The notes under the pieces were generated by a model that was given only the letters and a program-made list of their open reading frames with translations, was not told where the DNA came from and made no database searches. From Hoeflea sp. BAL378 (lineage in GTDB: Bacteria; Pseudomonadota; Alphaproteobacteria; Rhizobiales; Rhizobiaceae), in NCBI RefSeq assembly GCF_000759435.1, contig NZ_JRJG01000063.1:1-50445 (forward strand): DNA of 50,445 nt, read 5' to 3'. Each line of letters starts with the position of its first letter. The first letter of the stretch is position 1. Shown here one piece after another: positions 41,943-50,445 of this stretch. The position numbers and the translations under genes are program-made.

Positions 41943-42539
41943 TCAGTCGGCCGCGCGGCGCTCGAGGATCGCGCGGTGCCGCGCGTCGATGGGGGCCCTG
42001 AGCGCCGCCAGCAGCGGATGGCGCCCGGTGGCTTCGAGCCCGTAGCCGAGATTGAAGCGGTAATCGAAATCGTTCCCGTTCCTGCCGGTCGAGTGGGTCA
42101 GCATGGTCTCGATCTTGTCGAGCCCCTTGGCCATCACCGCCTCCGGCGAGGCGGCGGCGGCATAGTCGTCCCACAGGGCCACCATCTCGGCGGAGAGGTC
42201 CGCTGGCAGCGGCGCGCACAGCGTGACCAGGTCGGCGCGCTCGCGCGCGGCGCGGTCGTCGCCCGCCCTCTGGTCGACCGCCGGCACGTCGCCCGAGATC
42301 GCCTCGCCGAGATCGTGGACGATGCAGAGCTTGACCAGCTTGAGCATGTCCACGCCCTTGAGTTCGTCTGACAGCAGGATGGCGAGAAGGCACAGCCGCC
42401 AGCTATGCTCGGCGGTGCTTTCCTGGCGGCCCTCGGGCGTGCGCCCGCTGCGCAGCGTGTCCTTGAGCCGGTTGGCCTCATCGAGAAACGCCAGGATGGC
42501 GGCGAGACGGTCGGCGGAGGGGGTGGATGCGTCGGTCAT
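41943..42539 (-). CDS. HD-domain phosphohydrolase (YfbR/HDDC2-like)
   Basis: A 198-aa metal-dependent hydrolase. The metal ligands are in STAEHSWRLCLLAILL, LCIVHDLGEAISGDVPAVD, and KGLDKIETMLTHS with the later Asp. The family contains 5'-deoxynucleotidases and related phosphohydrolases. The ATG at 42539 overlaps the stop of a small upstream ORF (ATGA), which might couple their translation. It is convergent with the chemoreceptor gene. The substrate is unknown. Confidence 0.9.
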   Translation of the reverse strand: MTDASTPSADRLAAILAFLDEANRLKDTLRSGRTPEGRQESTAEHSWRLCLLAILLSDELKGVDMLKLVKLCIVHDLGEAISGDVPAVDQRAGDDRAARERADLVTLCAPLPADLSAEMVALWDDYAAAASPEAVMAKGLDKIETMLTHSTGRNGNDFDYRFNLGYGLEATGRHPLLAALRAPIDARHRAILERRAAD

Positions 42540-42793
42540 GCGGCACTCTGAGCTGCGGTCTGACGGGGTTGCGCCCGCGACGGATCGAGAGCGGTGCTCG
42601 CCGGATCGCCCCCGGCCCGGGCCAGTTCCCTCGGGTCCCTCACCGAGACCCACGGCGTCGCCAGCAAGGGCCTCAGCCGATGGGCAGGGTGGTCGGAATG
42701 TCGCGGCGCGCCCGGCCCGCAGCGCCCGTCGGGCTTGCCGTCGCGGTGTTCGCGGCGCTCTCCGGTGTCCGGCATGCGGATGAAGATCATCAT
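42536..42793 (-). CDS. Possible small Arg-rich protein coupled to the HD gene
   Basis: An 84-85-codon ORF. It begins [20 protein letters not shown], then Arg/Pro/His-rich sequence with no clear fold. Supporting a real gene: AGGAG 4-7 nt before the tandem ATG codons, G/C at most third positions, and an ATGA overlap with the next gene. Against it: low-complexity composition, which in GC-rich DNA can occur by chance, and no recognised family. It occupies most of the 450-bp interval between the HD gene and the next small gene. Confidence 0.4.
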   Translation of the reverse strand: MMIFIRMPDTGERREHRDGKPDGRCGPGAPRHSDHPAHRLRPLLATPWVSVRDPRELARAGGDPASTALDPSRAQPRQTAAQSAA

Positions 42794-42988
42794 TTGGCTC
42801 CTGCGAAGGGCGGGCGGATGGGCCGTCGCCGCGCCGCCCCGATCGGGGCGCGATGGTAGGCCCGGCACCGGATTCGGGCAAGCCCGCGACCGCCGGTGCG
42901 GCCCCCCTTGCGGGTGCTGCGCCACAGGCTTTTCTTAACGATGTCGCGCTAGACTGCGCCCCGGATGTTCTCAACGAGGAAGACCCGC

Positions 42989-43264
42989 ATGCGCACCCTG
43001 TCCGCACTCGCAGTGGCGGTGGCAGCCCTTCTGGCCGCCGCGCCGGCCCGCGCACTCGACATCGATCATCTGCTCAAGCAGGCTTTCGGGACCTCGGAGC
43101 CGAGCGAACTCGGCGGTCCGCTCTTCGCGCTGATCGCGGTCGCGGCGGTGCTGTTCTTCTGGGGAGCGCTCAGGATCGGCAGGAAACGCCAGCGCCGGAT
43201 GATCGACTCCTATGACGGCCAGCTCAAGGACTATTCGACCCGGCTGCGCCGCGGCAAATCCTGA
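42989..43264 (+). CDS. Small exported/membrane protein, function unknown
   Basis: A 91-aa protein: signal peptide (MRTLSALAVAVAALLAAAPA, cleaved near RALD), a short acidic periplasmic part (LDIDHLLKQAFGTSEPSELG), one membrane helix (FALIAVAAVLFFWGALRIG) and a basic C-terminal tail. The ATG at 42989 has GAGGA at 8 nt; ATG 42965 would add eight residues before the signal. The type fits a small envelope-anchored protein. It is unnamed. Confidence 0.75.
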   Translation: MRTLSALAVAVAALLAAAPARALDIDHLLKQAFGTSEPSELGGPLFALIAVAAVLFFWGALRIGRKRQRRMIDSYDGQLKDYSTRLRRGKS

Positions 43265-43420
43265 TCCGGGCCGGCGCCGGCCGCGACCGCGGACGGGCGG
43301 CCGATTCATTCAGGACCGGAATGCCGGCGTGAGCGAAATTCATTTCACATCCCCGGCCAATGCTTTAGGAAAACCGGGGGGCCATGGGTCCCGTCCGTTG
43401 TCCCGATCCATGAGGCCGCC

Positions 43421-44164
43421 ATGTCCGCCGAGCTCTCCGTCAACCTCAACGCCATCGCCATGCTGCGCAACCGCCGCGACCTGCCGTGGCCGAGCGTCAC
43501 CGGCCTCGGCCGCATCGCGCTTCAGAATGGCGCCCACGGGCTGACGGTCCACCCCAGGCCCGACCAGCGTCACATCCGCTTTTCCGATCTTCCCGAGATC
43601 CGCGCGCTGATCGACGACGAGTTTCCGCATGCCGAGTTCAACATCGAGGGCTATCCCACCGACGAGTTTCTCGATCTGGTCGAGGCCAATCAGCCCGAAC
43701 AGGTGACGCTGGTGCCCGACGATCCGTCGCAGGCCACGTCCGACCATGGCTGGGATTTCGAGGGCAAGGGCAATGTCCTGCGCGCCGTGGTGCAGCGGCT
43801 GAAGAAAAGCGGCGCGCGGGTGTCGCTGTTCTGCGATCCCGACGCCAGCCGCGCGAGCCTCGAGGCGGCGAAAGCCACCGGCGCCGACCGGGTCGAGTTC
43901 TACACCGGCCCCTATGGCGGAACCTTCGACGATCCGGCCCGCGCCGAGGCGGAACTGAAGAAGCTCGAGGCGTCCGGCCGCATCGCCGCCGAACTCGGGC
44001 TCGGCGTCAATGCCGGCCATGATCTCACGGTCGAGAACCTGCCGGCGCTCGCCCGCGCGCTGCCCAACCTGCTCGAGGTCTCCATCGGCCACGGCCTCAC
44101 CGCCGACGCACTGGAACACGGCATGGCCGAGACCGTCCGCCGCTTCGTCAAGGCCTGCGGCTGA
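43421..44164 (+). CDS. pdxJ: Pyridoxine 5'-phosphate synthase
   Basis: A 247-aa TIM-barrel enzyme condensing 3-amino-2-oxopropyl phosphate with 1-deoxyxylulose 5-phosphate in the DXP-dependent vitamin B6 pathway. Motifs: [35 protein letters not shown] (catalytic His), [17 protein letters not shown] (the catalytic-loop variant; most PdxJ read LVPE(K/R)..), [29 protein letters not shown] and [15 protein letters not shown]. It is the alphaproteobacterial form. No other B6 gene is adjacent. Confidence 0.94.
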   Translation: MSAELSVNLNAIAMLRNRRDLPWPSVTGLGRIALQNGAHGLTVHPRPDQRHIRFSDLPEIRALIDDEFPHAEFNIEGYPTDEFLDLVEANQPEQVTLVPDDPSQATSDHGWDFEGKGNVLRAVVQRLKKSGARVSLFCDPDASRASLEAAKATGADRVEFYTGPYGGTFDDPARAEAELKKLEASGRIAAELGLGVNAGHDLTVENLPALARALPNLLEVSIGHGLTADALEHGMAETVRRFVKACG

Positions 44165-44253
44165 CAGGCGACGACGCCGTTCCCTATTTGGGGACTTCGT
44201 CCCGTCGGGGCGTGCCTCTAGTTTTGAGGCGCGACGTCTCGGAGGGATGCACA

Positions 44254-44826
44254 ATGAAACCAGTTCGACTGGCGGCTCTGGCCGCCGCCCTGTTTGCCGC
44301 GCAGCCTGCGCTTGCGGAAGAGATCTCCTATGAGGGCCGCATGCAGGCAGTCATCGACGGCAGGACCTACACCAGCGACGGCTGCGACAGGACCGACCAG
44401 GGCCGCTGCGGCAGGTGCATCGCCTCCCTGCGCATCGTGGTCCCGGGAAGCAACGAGAAACTGCACATGACCTGTTCCATCTATGATGAAACCGGCGACG
44501 CGGTCGGCATGACCGTCAATACCGGCCATTATGACGGCACCTTCACCGACACCGCCCATGACGACGACAATGTCGGACGCCGGCTGGACATGCACATCAC
44601 GCTGCACGGCAACGCCTCTGCGCCCAATGTCGTGCATGCGGAGACCGATGCCAGGAAGCCGCTTCGCGATCCGGCCAGGAATTTCGTCGCGCTTGTCGGC
44701 GAGCGCGATGCGATCTCGGGGACTTTGCAGATGGAGCTCGAAGTCTCCTACGAGAACGCGCTGGCGCCGCTTGGGACGGTCATACCGGTCAGCGCGCGCT
44801 TCAACCTGGCCGCGCCGAACGGCTGA
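44254..44826 (+). CDS. Secreted protein, function unknown (190 aa)
   Basis: A Sec signal peptide (VRLAALAAALFAAQPALAEE) precedes a mature protein with four Cys near its start (DGCDRTDQGRCGRCIAS and MTCSIYD), possibly two disulphides. A His/Asp-rich stretch follows (HYDGTFTDTAHDDDNVG, MHITLHG), which may bind metal. The rest looks beta-rich. A strong GGAGG precedes the ATG. The family is not recognised; it is followed by a clear terminator. Confidence 0.8.
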   Translation: MKPVRLAALAAALFAAQPALAEEISYEGRMQAVIDGRTYTSDGCDRTDQGRCGRCIASLRIVVPGSNEKLHMTCSIYDETGDAVGMTVNTGHYDGTFTDTAHDDDNVGRRLDMHITLHGNASAPNVVHAETDARKPLRDPARNFVALVGERDAISGTLQMELEVSYENALAPLGTVIPVSARFNLAAPNG

Positions 44827-44864
44827 CGCGCGGCGGCCCGGCATCGGGACGCCGCGGCCGATCG

Positions 44865-44905
44865 CCGTCTCCCGTCCCGCCGTCGGGAAGGGAGACGGTC
44901 TTTTT
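44865..44905. terminator. Rho-independent terminator, probably bidirectional
   Basis: CCGTCTCCC (44865-44873) pairs with GGGAGACGG (44890-44898), followed by TCTTTTT. It lies between the convergent secreted protein gene and the quinone reductase gene and can serve the former directly. On the opposite strand the T-run is weak. Confidence 0.88.
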
Positions 44906-44914
44906 CTGTGACGC

Positions 44915-45802
44915 CTATCCGGCCAGTGCGGCCGTGTTGGCCTTGAGGAAATCCGCGAGCGACGTGAGCGTCGCGCCCGACAGCGTCCTGGCGTCGTCCG
45001 TCACCATGGCGATCTTGCCTTCGCGGGTGTTGGCGTCGAAGGAGACGAAGGTCGGGATATAGGGCGCCGGCACGCCCGCAGCCTCCATGCCCTTGGCCAG
45101 GTGCGCGTCGTCGACATGGACCACCTCGAGCGGCTTGCCGGTCGCTGCGCGGACAAGAGCGGCGATCTCGTCGGTCGTGCGCGCGGTGTCGCCGGTCAAT
45201 GTGTAGGTGATGTTTTCCGCGGGCGGGGAGGCGAGGCCGCCGGCGATCGCCCGGGCGATGTCGTCGCGGGCGATGTGGGCGAGCCTGCCCTGGCCGGCCG
45301 ACGAGTACCACTGGCCGTGGGCCAGCGCCGCGGGCAGCGCCATGAACAGGTTCTCCATGTACCAGCCGTTGCGGAAGATCGTGTAGGCGAGGCCGGAGGC
45401 CTTGATCGCCTGTTCGGTGCCGAGATGGTCCGGGGCGAAGGTGATCAGGCTGTCGTCCGCGCCCGGCATCGAGGTGTAGAAGATGCGGCCGACGCCCGCC
45501 TGCCTGGCGGCTTCCACGGCTGCAAGTTGCTGCCGCAGCCGCGTGCCCTGGGCGTCGAGCGCATCGGTGGAGACGATCAGCAGCAGGTCGATGCCGGAAA
45601 ACCCGTCCGTGAGCGAGGCGGGGTCGTCGAAATCGATGCGGCGGGTCTCGACGCCCTTGCCGGCGAGCTCCCCGAGCTTTGCTGGATCGCGCGATCCGGC
45701 CACCAGGCCGGCGGCGGCGACGCCGTGGCTTTCGAGCAGATGATGCAGGATGCGGGCGCCGAGATGTCCCGAAGCGCCGGTGACGAGGATCTTGCCGGTC
45801 AT
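44915..45802 (-). CDS. NmrA-like NAD(P)H:quinone oxidoreductase (QorB/YtfG type)
   Basis: A 295-aa atypical short-chain reductase. The N-terminus KILVTGASGHLGARILHHLL is the Rossmann GxxGxxG site; VAGSRDPAKLGELAGKGVE discriminates NADP(H); FYTSMPGADDSLITFAPDH and FRNGWYMENL match YtfG/Qor2. Such enzymes reduce quinones to protect against electrophiles. GAAAGGAC precedes the ATG at 45802. It is divergent from an HxlR gene, as for the QorR-qor2 pair known in other bacteria. Confidence 0.92.
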   Translation of the reverse strand: MTGKILVTGASGHLGARILHHLLESHGVAAAGLVAGSRDPAKLGELAGKGVETRRIDFDDPASLTDGFSGIDLLLIVSTDALDAQGTRLRQQLAAVEAARQAGVGRIFYTSMPGADDSLITFAPDHLGTEQAIKASGLAYTIFRNGWYMENLFMALPAALAHGQWYSSAGQGRLAHIARDDIARAIAGGLASPPAENITYTLTGDTARTTDEIAALVRAATGKPLEVVHVDDAHLAKGMEAAGVPAPYIPTFVSFDANTREGKIAMVTDDARTLSGATLTSLADFLKANTAALAG

Positions 45803-45850
45803 GCGATGTCCTTTCCCAGGGATGCGAAGCCGCATCCGAAAATGAAGTTG

Positions 45851-45865
45851 CTCTCGTCTTGAGAG
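45851..45865. promoter_or_regulatory. Palindromic QorR-type operator candidate
   Basis: CTCTC-GTCTT-GAGAG, 5-bp arms and 5-bp spacer, lies 49 bp upstream of the reductase start and 78 bp upstream of the regulator start, a typical place for an HxlR dimer to repress both promoters. Confidence 0.5.
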
Positions 45866-45943
45866 TTACTGCACATATGGTATCTGGGGATGCGGTGAAA
45901 GAAGGCAGTTTCGCCGCCAATGGGCACACGGAAGGAACCACCC

Positions 45944-46345
45944 ATGGATGCGCAGTTCTCGTTCGCCGACCGGCTCAAGGCCATGCAGGGCGGCTATGAC
46001 CTCGACAAATGCCCGGTGCGGCAGGTGATGCAGGGGATCTTCGGCAAATGGAGCACGCTGCTGGTGCAGGCCCTGGCCGAACGGCCCTACCGCTTCGGCG
46101 AACTGCGCCGGCTGGTGCCCGACATCTCGCAGCGCATGCTGACCCAGACCCTGCGCGACCTCGAACGCGACGGCTATGTCTACCGCAAGGTCCACGCCAC
46201 CAAGCCGCCCAGCGTCGAATACGGCCTGACGCCGCTCGGTGTCTCGATGCTCACGCCGCTCACCGACCTGGTGATCTGGGCCGCCGACAATTTCTCGGCC
46301 GTCAATGCCGCGCGGCAGCGGTTTGATTCCGGGAGCGCCGGATAG
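45944..46345 (+). CDS. HxlR family regulator, QorR-like
   Basis: A 133-aa winged-helix protein with a single conserved Cys (Cys23) in [11 protein letters not shown], the redox-sensing residue of QorR/YodB-type regulators. DNA-binding helices: [20 protein letters not shown] and [21 protein letters not shown], then wing [19 protein letters not shown] 45944 has GGAAGGAACC upstream; the ATG at 45920 adds eight residues. It is divergent from the quinone reductase, so control by quinone-type electrophiles is expected. Confidence 0.93.
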   Translation: MDAQFSFADRLKAMQGGYDLDKCPVRQVMQGIFGKWSTLLVQALAERPYRFGELRRLVPDISQRMLTQTLRDLERDGYVYRKVHATKPPSVEYGLTPLGVSMLTPLTDLVIWAADNFSAVNAARQRFDSGSAG

Positions 46346-46507
46346 GCCCTTCCACCCGACCTATGGCTGCGCCGCTCCCGCAGTCCGGAAGGCGGCGAAG
46401 CGGGCGCGTGCACGGGCTTGCGGCGCGGATCCCGGGGCCTGAGGCGATCGCGCTTGAAATTGTCACAATGCTCGGCCAAAACCGGCGCTGCATTCAGTGA
46501 GGAATTC

Positions 46508-46990
46508 ATGAGTCGGATCAAGACAACGCTCATCGTCCTGCCGTTCGTGCTGGCGGGCTGTGTGTCCGAGCCCGCCTCCCGTCCGGAGCCACGCACGCCT
46601 GCCGTCGATCTCGACGCGGTCCTGCCGCCGCAAAGCCTGCTGCGCGAGGACACGGTCGCGGCGCTCGCCCACGACCGCAACGAAAGCCGTCTCGCCTATG
46701 TCGGCGTCTGGGCCACCCATGGCGACAAATGCGCGATGATGGACCAGACCGCCTTCGAGGGCTTCGCCGTCATCACCCCCGACAGCATCCGCCAGTCGAC
46801 CGGGACCTGCAGCTTCGAACCGGGCGCGCCGGGCGAGACCAACGTCAGCTTCAACGCCACCTGCGAGAGCGGCAGGAAGCGGACGAACCGGCTCATTTCG
46901 GTGCAGATGCTCAACGCCGAGACGCTGGCGCTTGGAACGATGCCCGACCAGCCCGCCGTGCCGATGGTCCGCTGCCGCCTGCAGGAGTGA
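46508..46990 (+). CDS. Predicted lipoprotein, function unknown
   Basis: A 160-aa protein with a type II signal peptide: VLPFVLAGCVSEP has the lipobox LAGC at the cleavage site (Cys18). The mature part contains a linker and then a compact domain with four Cys (DKCAMMDQ, GTCSFEPG, ATCESGRK, VRCRLQE). The order and spacing suggest two disulphides. The TAFEGFAVITPDSIRQ region suggests a beta-sandwich typical of small rhizobial lipoproteins. The target and role are unknown. Confidence 0.8.
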   Translation: MSRIKTTLIVLPFVLAGCVSEPASRPEPRTPAVDLDAVLPPQSLLREDTVAALAHDRNESRLAYVGVWATHGDKCAMMDQTAFEGFAVITPDSIRQSTGTCSFEPGAPGETNVSFNATCESGRKRTNRLISVQMLNAETLALGTMPDQPAVPMVRCRLQE

Positions 46991-47012
46991 GCGGGCGCGG
47001 CCTGCAGCCGTC

Positions 47013-47543
47013 CTAGCTGAATGCCGCGATCACGGTGTCCATCGGCAGGAACAGCATGCGGCTGTCGTCCGGATATTCGAGGAATTCGGCGCAGGCCATG
47101 TAGAAGCGCTTTGCCGCGTCGTCCTTGGCCTGGACCAGGACCGCGGCCATGCCGATGCTTAGGGAGGCGACCGCGATGCGGCGCAACGCGTCGGAAAGAA
47201 GATCCGCGCCAAGGCCCCGTCCGGCATGGGTCCGGCTGACCGCAAGGCGCCCGATGATCGAGACCGGGATGGTGTCGGGCGCATTGCGCCGGATCCGGCC
47301 CGGCGCCGCCGCCCGTTCCACCGATCCGGCGGCGATGCAGACATAGGCGACGACCGCATTGCCGTCGCAGACGACATAGGTGCGGGAGAACCGGCTCTCG
47401 TTCTTCAGCGCCCTGTGCTTCAGCCAATCGTTCAGGACAGGTACGCCGCAATCGAACTGCGTCAGCTCATGGCTTGCCGCCAGCGGAACGGGTGCCGAAA
47501 GCGTCGTGCGCGGAGGTCCGGACCCGGGCGTCAGCTTTCCCAT
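47013..47543 (-). CDS. tacT: TacT-type GNAT toxin
   Basis: A 176-aa acetyltransferase of the RES/TacT toxin group. TacT acetylates the amino group of aminoacyl-tRNA and stops translation. Motifs: NDWLKHRALKNESRFSRTYV, IIGRLAVSRTHAGRGLGADL (acetyl-CoA loop) and the C-terminal RFYMACAEFLEYPDDSRMLF with the conserved Tyr. It overlaps the antitoxin by 13 bp, antitoxin first, the standard order. Confidence 0.92.
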   Translation of the reverse strand: MGKLTPGSGPPRTTLSAPVPLAASHELTQFDCGVPVLNDWLKHRALKNESRFSRTYVVCDGNAVVAYVCIAAGSVERAAAPGRIRRNAPDTIPVSIIGRLAVSRTHAGRGLGADLLSDALRRIAVASLSIGMAAVLVQAKDDAAKRFYMACAEFLEYPDDSRMLFLPMDTVIAAFS

Positions 47544-47869
47544 GCCGGAACCCGCCGCGCCAGCGCACGCAGCTTGGGGCCGGGCGCCTGCGGGTTGTCG
47601 AGCGCATGGATGAAAGCATCGTGGCGGTCCGGATCCAGCACGAACAGGCGCTGGTCCAGAATCACGTCCATCGCCAGCGAACGCGCGCTGTCGATCATGA
47701 AATCCGTGCGTGTCTTGCCCAGGATCGCCGCCGCTTCGTCTATGAGCTGGCGGGTATGCGTCTCAATGCGCAGATTGATGCTGCCCCTGGTTCCGGACGG
47801 CGGAACCTGTTCCCCGGCGGGCGCAGCCGCGGGATGTCTGGGGTCGGGAAAGGGACGAGCCTTGGTCAT
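47531..47869 (-). CDS. tacA: TacA-type DUF1778 antitoxin
   Basis: A 112-aa antitoxin. Its core RGSINLRIETHTRQLIDEAA followed by LGKTRTDFMIDSAR is the ribbon-helix-helix DUF1778 DNA-binding domain; the C-terminal LDPDRHDAFIHALDNPQAPG is the toxin-binding tail. The ~28 residues before the RHH strand are longer than usual and Pro/Ala-rich. The ATG at 47869 lies only 7 bp from the -10 element, so the mRNA may be leaderless. The TacA-TacT complex normally represses its own promoter. Confidence 0.92.
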   Translation of the reverse strand: MTKARPFPDPRHPAAAPAGEQVPPSGTRGSINLRIETHTRQLIDEAAAILGKTRTDFMIDSARSLAMDVILDQRLFVLDPDRHDAFIHALDNPQAPGPKLRALARRVPAWES

Positions 47870-47875
47870 GCCGGA

Positions 47876-47904
47876 AATATGCTGAAACGTATCCACAGTG
47901 TCAA
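47876..47904 (-). promoter_or_regulatory. Near-consensus promoter of the tacAT module
   Basis: The minus strand reads TTGACA (47904-47899), a 17-bp spacer and CATATT (47881-47876), almost the ideal sigma-70 promoter. The start point would fall at or next to the A of the antitoxin ATG at 47869. This is one of the best promoter matches in the window. Confidence 0.8.
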
Positions 47905-47999
47905 TACATTCGAATTTCCAAGGGCAGAGTGCAAGGCCTCCTTCGGTCCGACCTGGCGCCAAGGGGGACGTGGGGCGGCCACCGCCAGAAGATCGCCTC

Positions 48000-48019
48000 T
48001 TGACACCGAACCGTACGGT
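48000..48019 (+). promoter_or_regulatory. TetR gene promoter and palindromic operator
   Basis: TTGACA at 48000-48005 is a perfect -35 hexamer, directly followed by the palindrome ACCGTACGGT (48010-48019) and a further tandem ACGGTACG. The dyad lies in the spacer of the promoter, 17 bp before the ATG at 48036, so TetR autorepression is likely. The -10 is not obvious. Confidence 0.55.
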
Positions 48020-48035
48020 ACGGTACGCAGCCACC

Positions 48036-49828
<1,793 letters not shown>

Positions 49829-49856
49829 GCTTTTCCGTCCAACGGACATGGCAGCG

Positions 49857-49882
49857 AAGGCCGGGAGCGATCCCGGCCTTTT
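49857..49882 (+). terminator. Rho-independent terminator after ilvC
   Basis: AAGGCCGGGA (49857-49866) and TCCCGGCCTT (49871-49880) form a 10-bp stem with a GCGA loop, followed by TT after the two T of the stem, 29 bp after the ilvC stop. The following ~220 bp to the next gene hold GC-rich DNA and then an AT-richer promoter-like stretch (50000-50040); nothing else recognised. Confidence 0.9.
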
Positions 49883-50107
49883 GCTTGCGCGCCGCGCCGG
49901 CGAACGAGCCTGGCAAGGGCGGGCGACGGGCGACGGTTGTCCCTGGTCCGCGCGCGCCTGCCGCGAAGCGCGGCCCCGCGCGGGACCCGTGCGGCCGCAG
50001 GTTTATTCGACATTCCTCATTTTTCCAGGGAACGATCCTCCGCTGACTGCATTGTAGGGCTGTAACCCCACAGCAAAGAGGCATTTGCCTTTCTAGAGGA
50101 GACACAC

Positions 50108-50410
50108 ATGAAAAAGATTCTCGCAGCAGCCGCCCTCACGATGGCTTTCACCGTCGGCGCTTTCGCCCAGACCAACGCCAGCAACACGCGCACCGAACTC
50201 GACGCCTATGCCAGCGAGCCGGGCGTGTGGGACATGATGATGGACTCCGAAGGCGTTGACGTCGACGACGCAACCTTCCAGTCCAACTGGGACAACGCCA
50301 CGCCGGAACAGCAGGCTTCGCTGAAGGACGCCTGCACCAAGGCTCAGGAAGCCAAGGCCCAGTTCACCGACTCGGTCGCAAGCCGTTGCAAGACCGCTCT
50401 CGGTAACTAA
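50108..50410 (+). CDS. Small secreted protein, function unknown
   Basis: A 100-aa protein: Sec signal peptide (ILAAAALTMAFTVGAFAQ) and an acidic mature part (VWDMMMDSEGVDVDDATFQS, NWDNATPEQQASLKDACTKA) with two Cys (DACTK, SRCKTALG). A strong GAGGAG precedes the ATG. The helical, charged mature part resembles small abundant rhizobial exported proteins; the function is unknown. Confidence 0.85.
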   Translation: MKKILAAAALTMAFTVGAFAQTNASNTRTELDAYASEPGVWDMMMDSEGVDVDDATFQSNWDNATPEQQASLKDACTKAQEAKAQFTDSVASRCKTALGN

Positions 50411-50417
50411 TGTTCCT

Positions 50418-50442
50418 CTGATCTGAGACCCCTTCAGATCAG
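50418..50442 (+). terminator. Hairpin after the last gene (possible terminator)
   Basis: CTGATCTGA (50418-50426) pairs perfectly with TCAGATCAG (50434-50442), starting 8 bp after the stop. The window ends before any T-run can be seen, so termination is likely but not proven. Confidence 0.6.
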
Positions 50443-50445
50443 CTC

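Overview
The window is about 50 kb of GC-rich chromosome (roughly two-thirds G+C, strong G/C bias at third codon positions). It is almost certainly from an alphaproteobacterium of the Rhizobiales/Hyphomicrobiales; a Phyllobacteriaceae- or Hoeflea-like genus is my inference. The evidence is a two-piece permuted tmRNA whose tag reads ANDNYAEARLAA, an SspB-alpha adaptor followed by DUF4169 and ribbon-helix-helix genes, the thyA-folA-hflK-hflC-DUF2065-degP string, divergent serB/miaA, and an ilv leader peptide of rhizobial type. I see no rRNA, tRNA or CRISPR.

Layout. 1-9.9 kb is a conserved housekeeping block for protein quality control and one-carbon metabolism: ssrA and the adaptor that delivers ssrA-tagged proteins to ClpXP lie side by side, followed by thymidylate synthase, dihydrofolate reductase, HflKC and a DegP protease, then serB and miaA with overlapping start codons. 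10-13.4 kb holds a membrane diguanylate cyclase with an inhibitory site, a hicBA toxin-antitoxin module and a HerA-type ATPase. 13.4-16 kb is the attenuated ilvI-ilvH operon; ilvC lies at the far end (48.8 kb). 16-20 kb has an aldo/keto reductase, a LysE exporter and a complete cobalt-type nitrile hydratase operon (alpha, beta, accessory protein).

20-24.5 kb is the most accessory part. A group III truncated haemoglobin, a 52-aa membrane protein and an NsrR-like Rrf2 regulator sit between two copies of a 49-bp palindromic repeat. Next come a RecD-like helicase with a duplicated 3' end, an AT-rich island carrying one unrecognised 427-aa membrane protein, and a broken HTH antitoxin. 24.5-26.6 kb is a coupled gene pair, a four-segment membrane protein plus a membrane-anchored ClpP-fold protein, that looks like an uncharacterised envelope proteolysis unit.

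26.7-41.9 kb is mixed: an Old Yellow Enzyme with its HxlR regulator, an EAL phosphodiesterase, a LysR/haemerythrin pair with a Cys-rich micro-ORF, a catabolic cluster (isochorismatase-like amidohydrolase, GYD protein, amino-acid ABC binding protein and permease, divergent LysR), a DNA glycosylase, a second LysE exporter and a globin-coupled chemoreceptor. 41.9-50.4 kb has an HD phosphohydrolase, pdxJ, a QorR/quinone-reductase pair, a TacAT-type GNAT toxin module with a near-consensus promoter, a TetR regulator, ilvC and several small secreted proteins.

Recurring themes are haem or di-iron O2/NO sensing (truncated globin, globin chemoreceptor, haemerythrin, NsrR-like regulator), c-di-GMP turnover, redox-sensing HxlR regulators facing flavin or quinone reductases, and toxin-antitoxin modules (two intact, one decayed).
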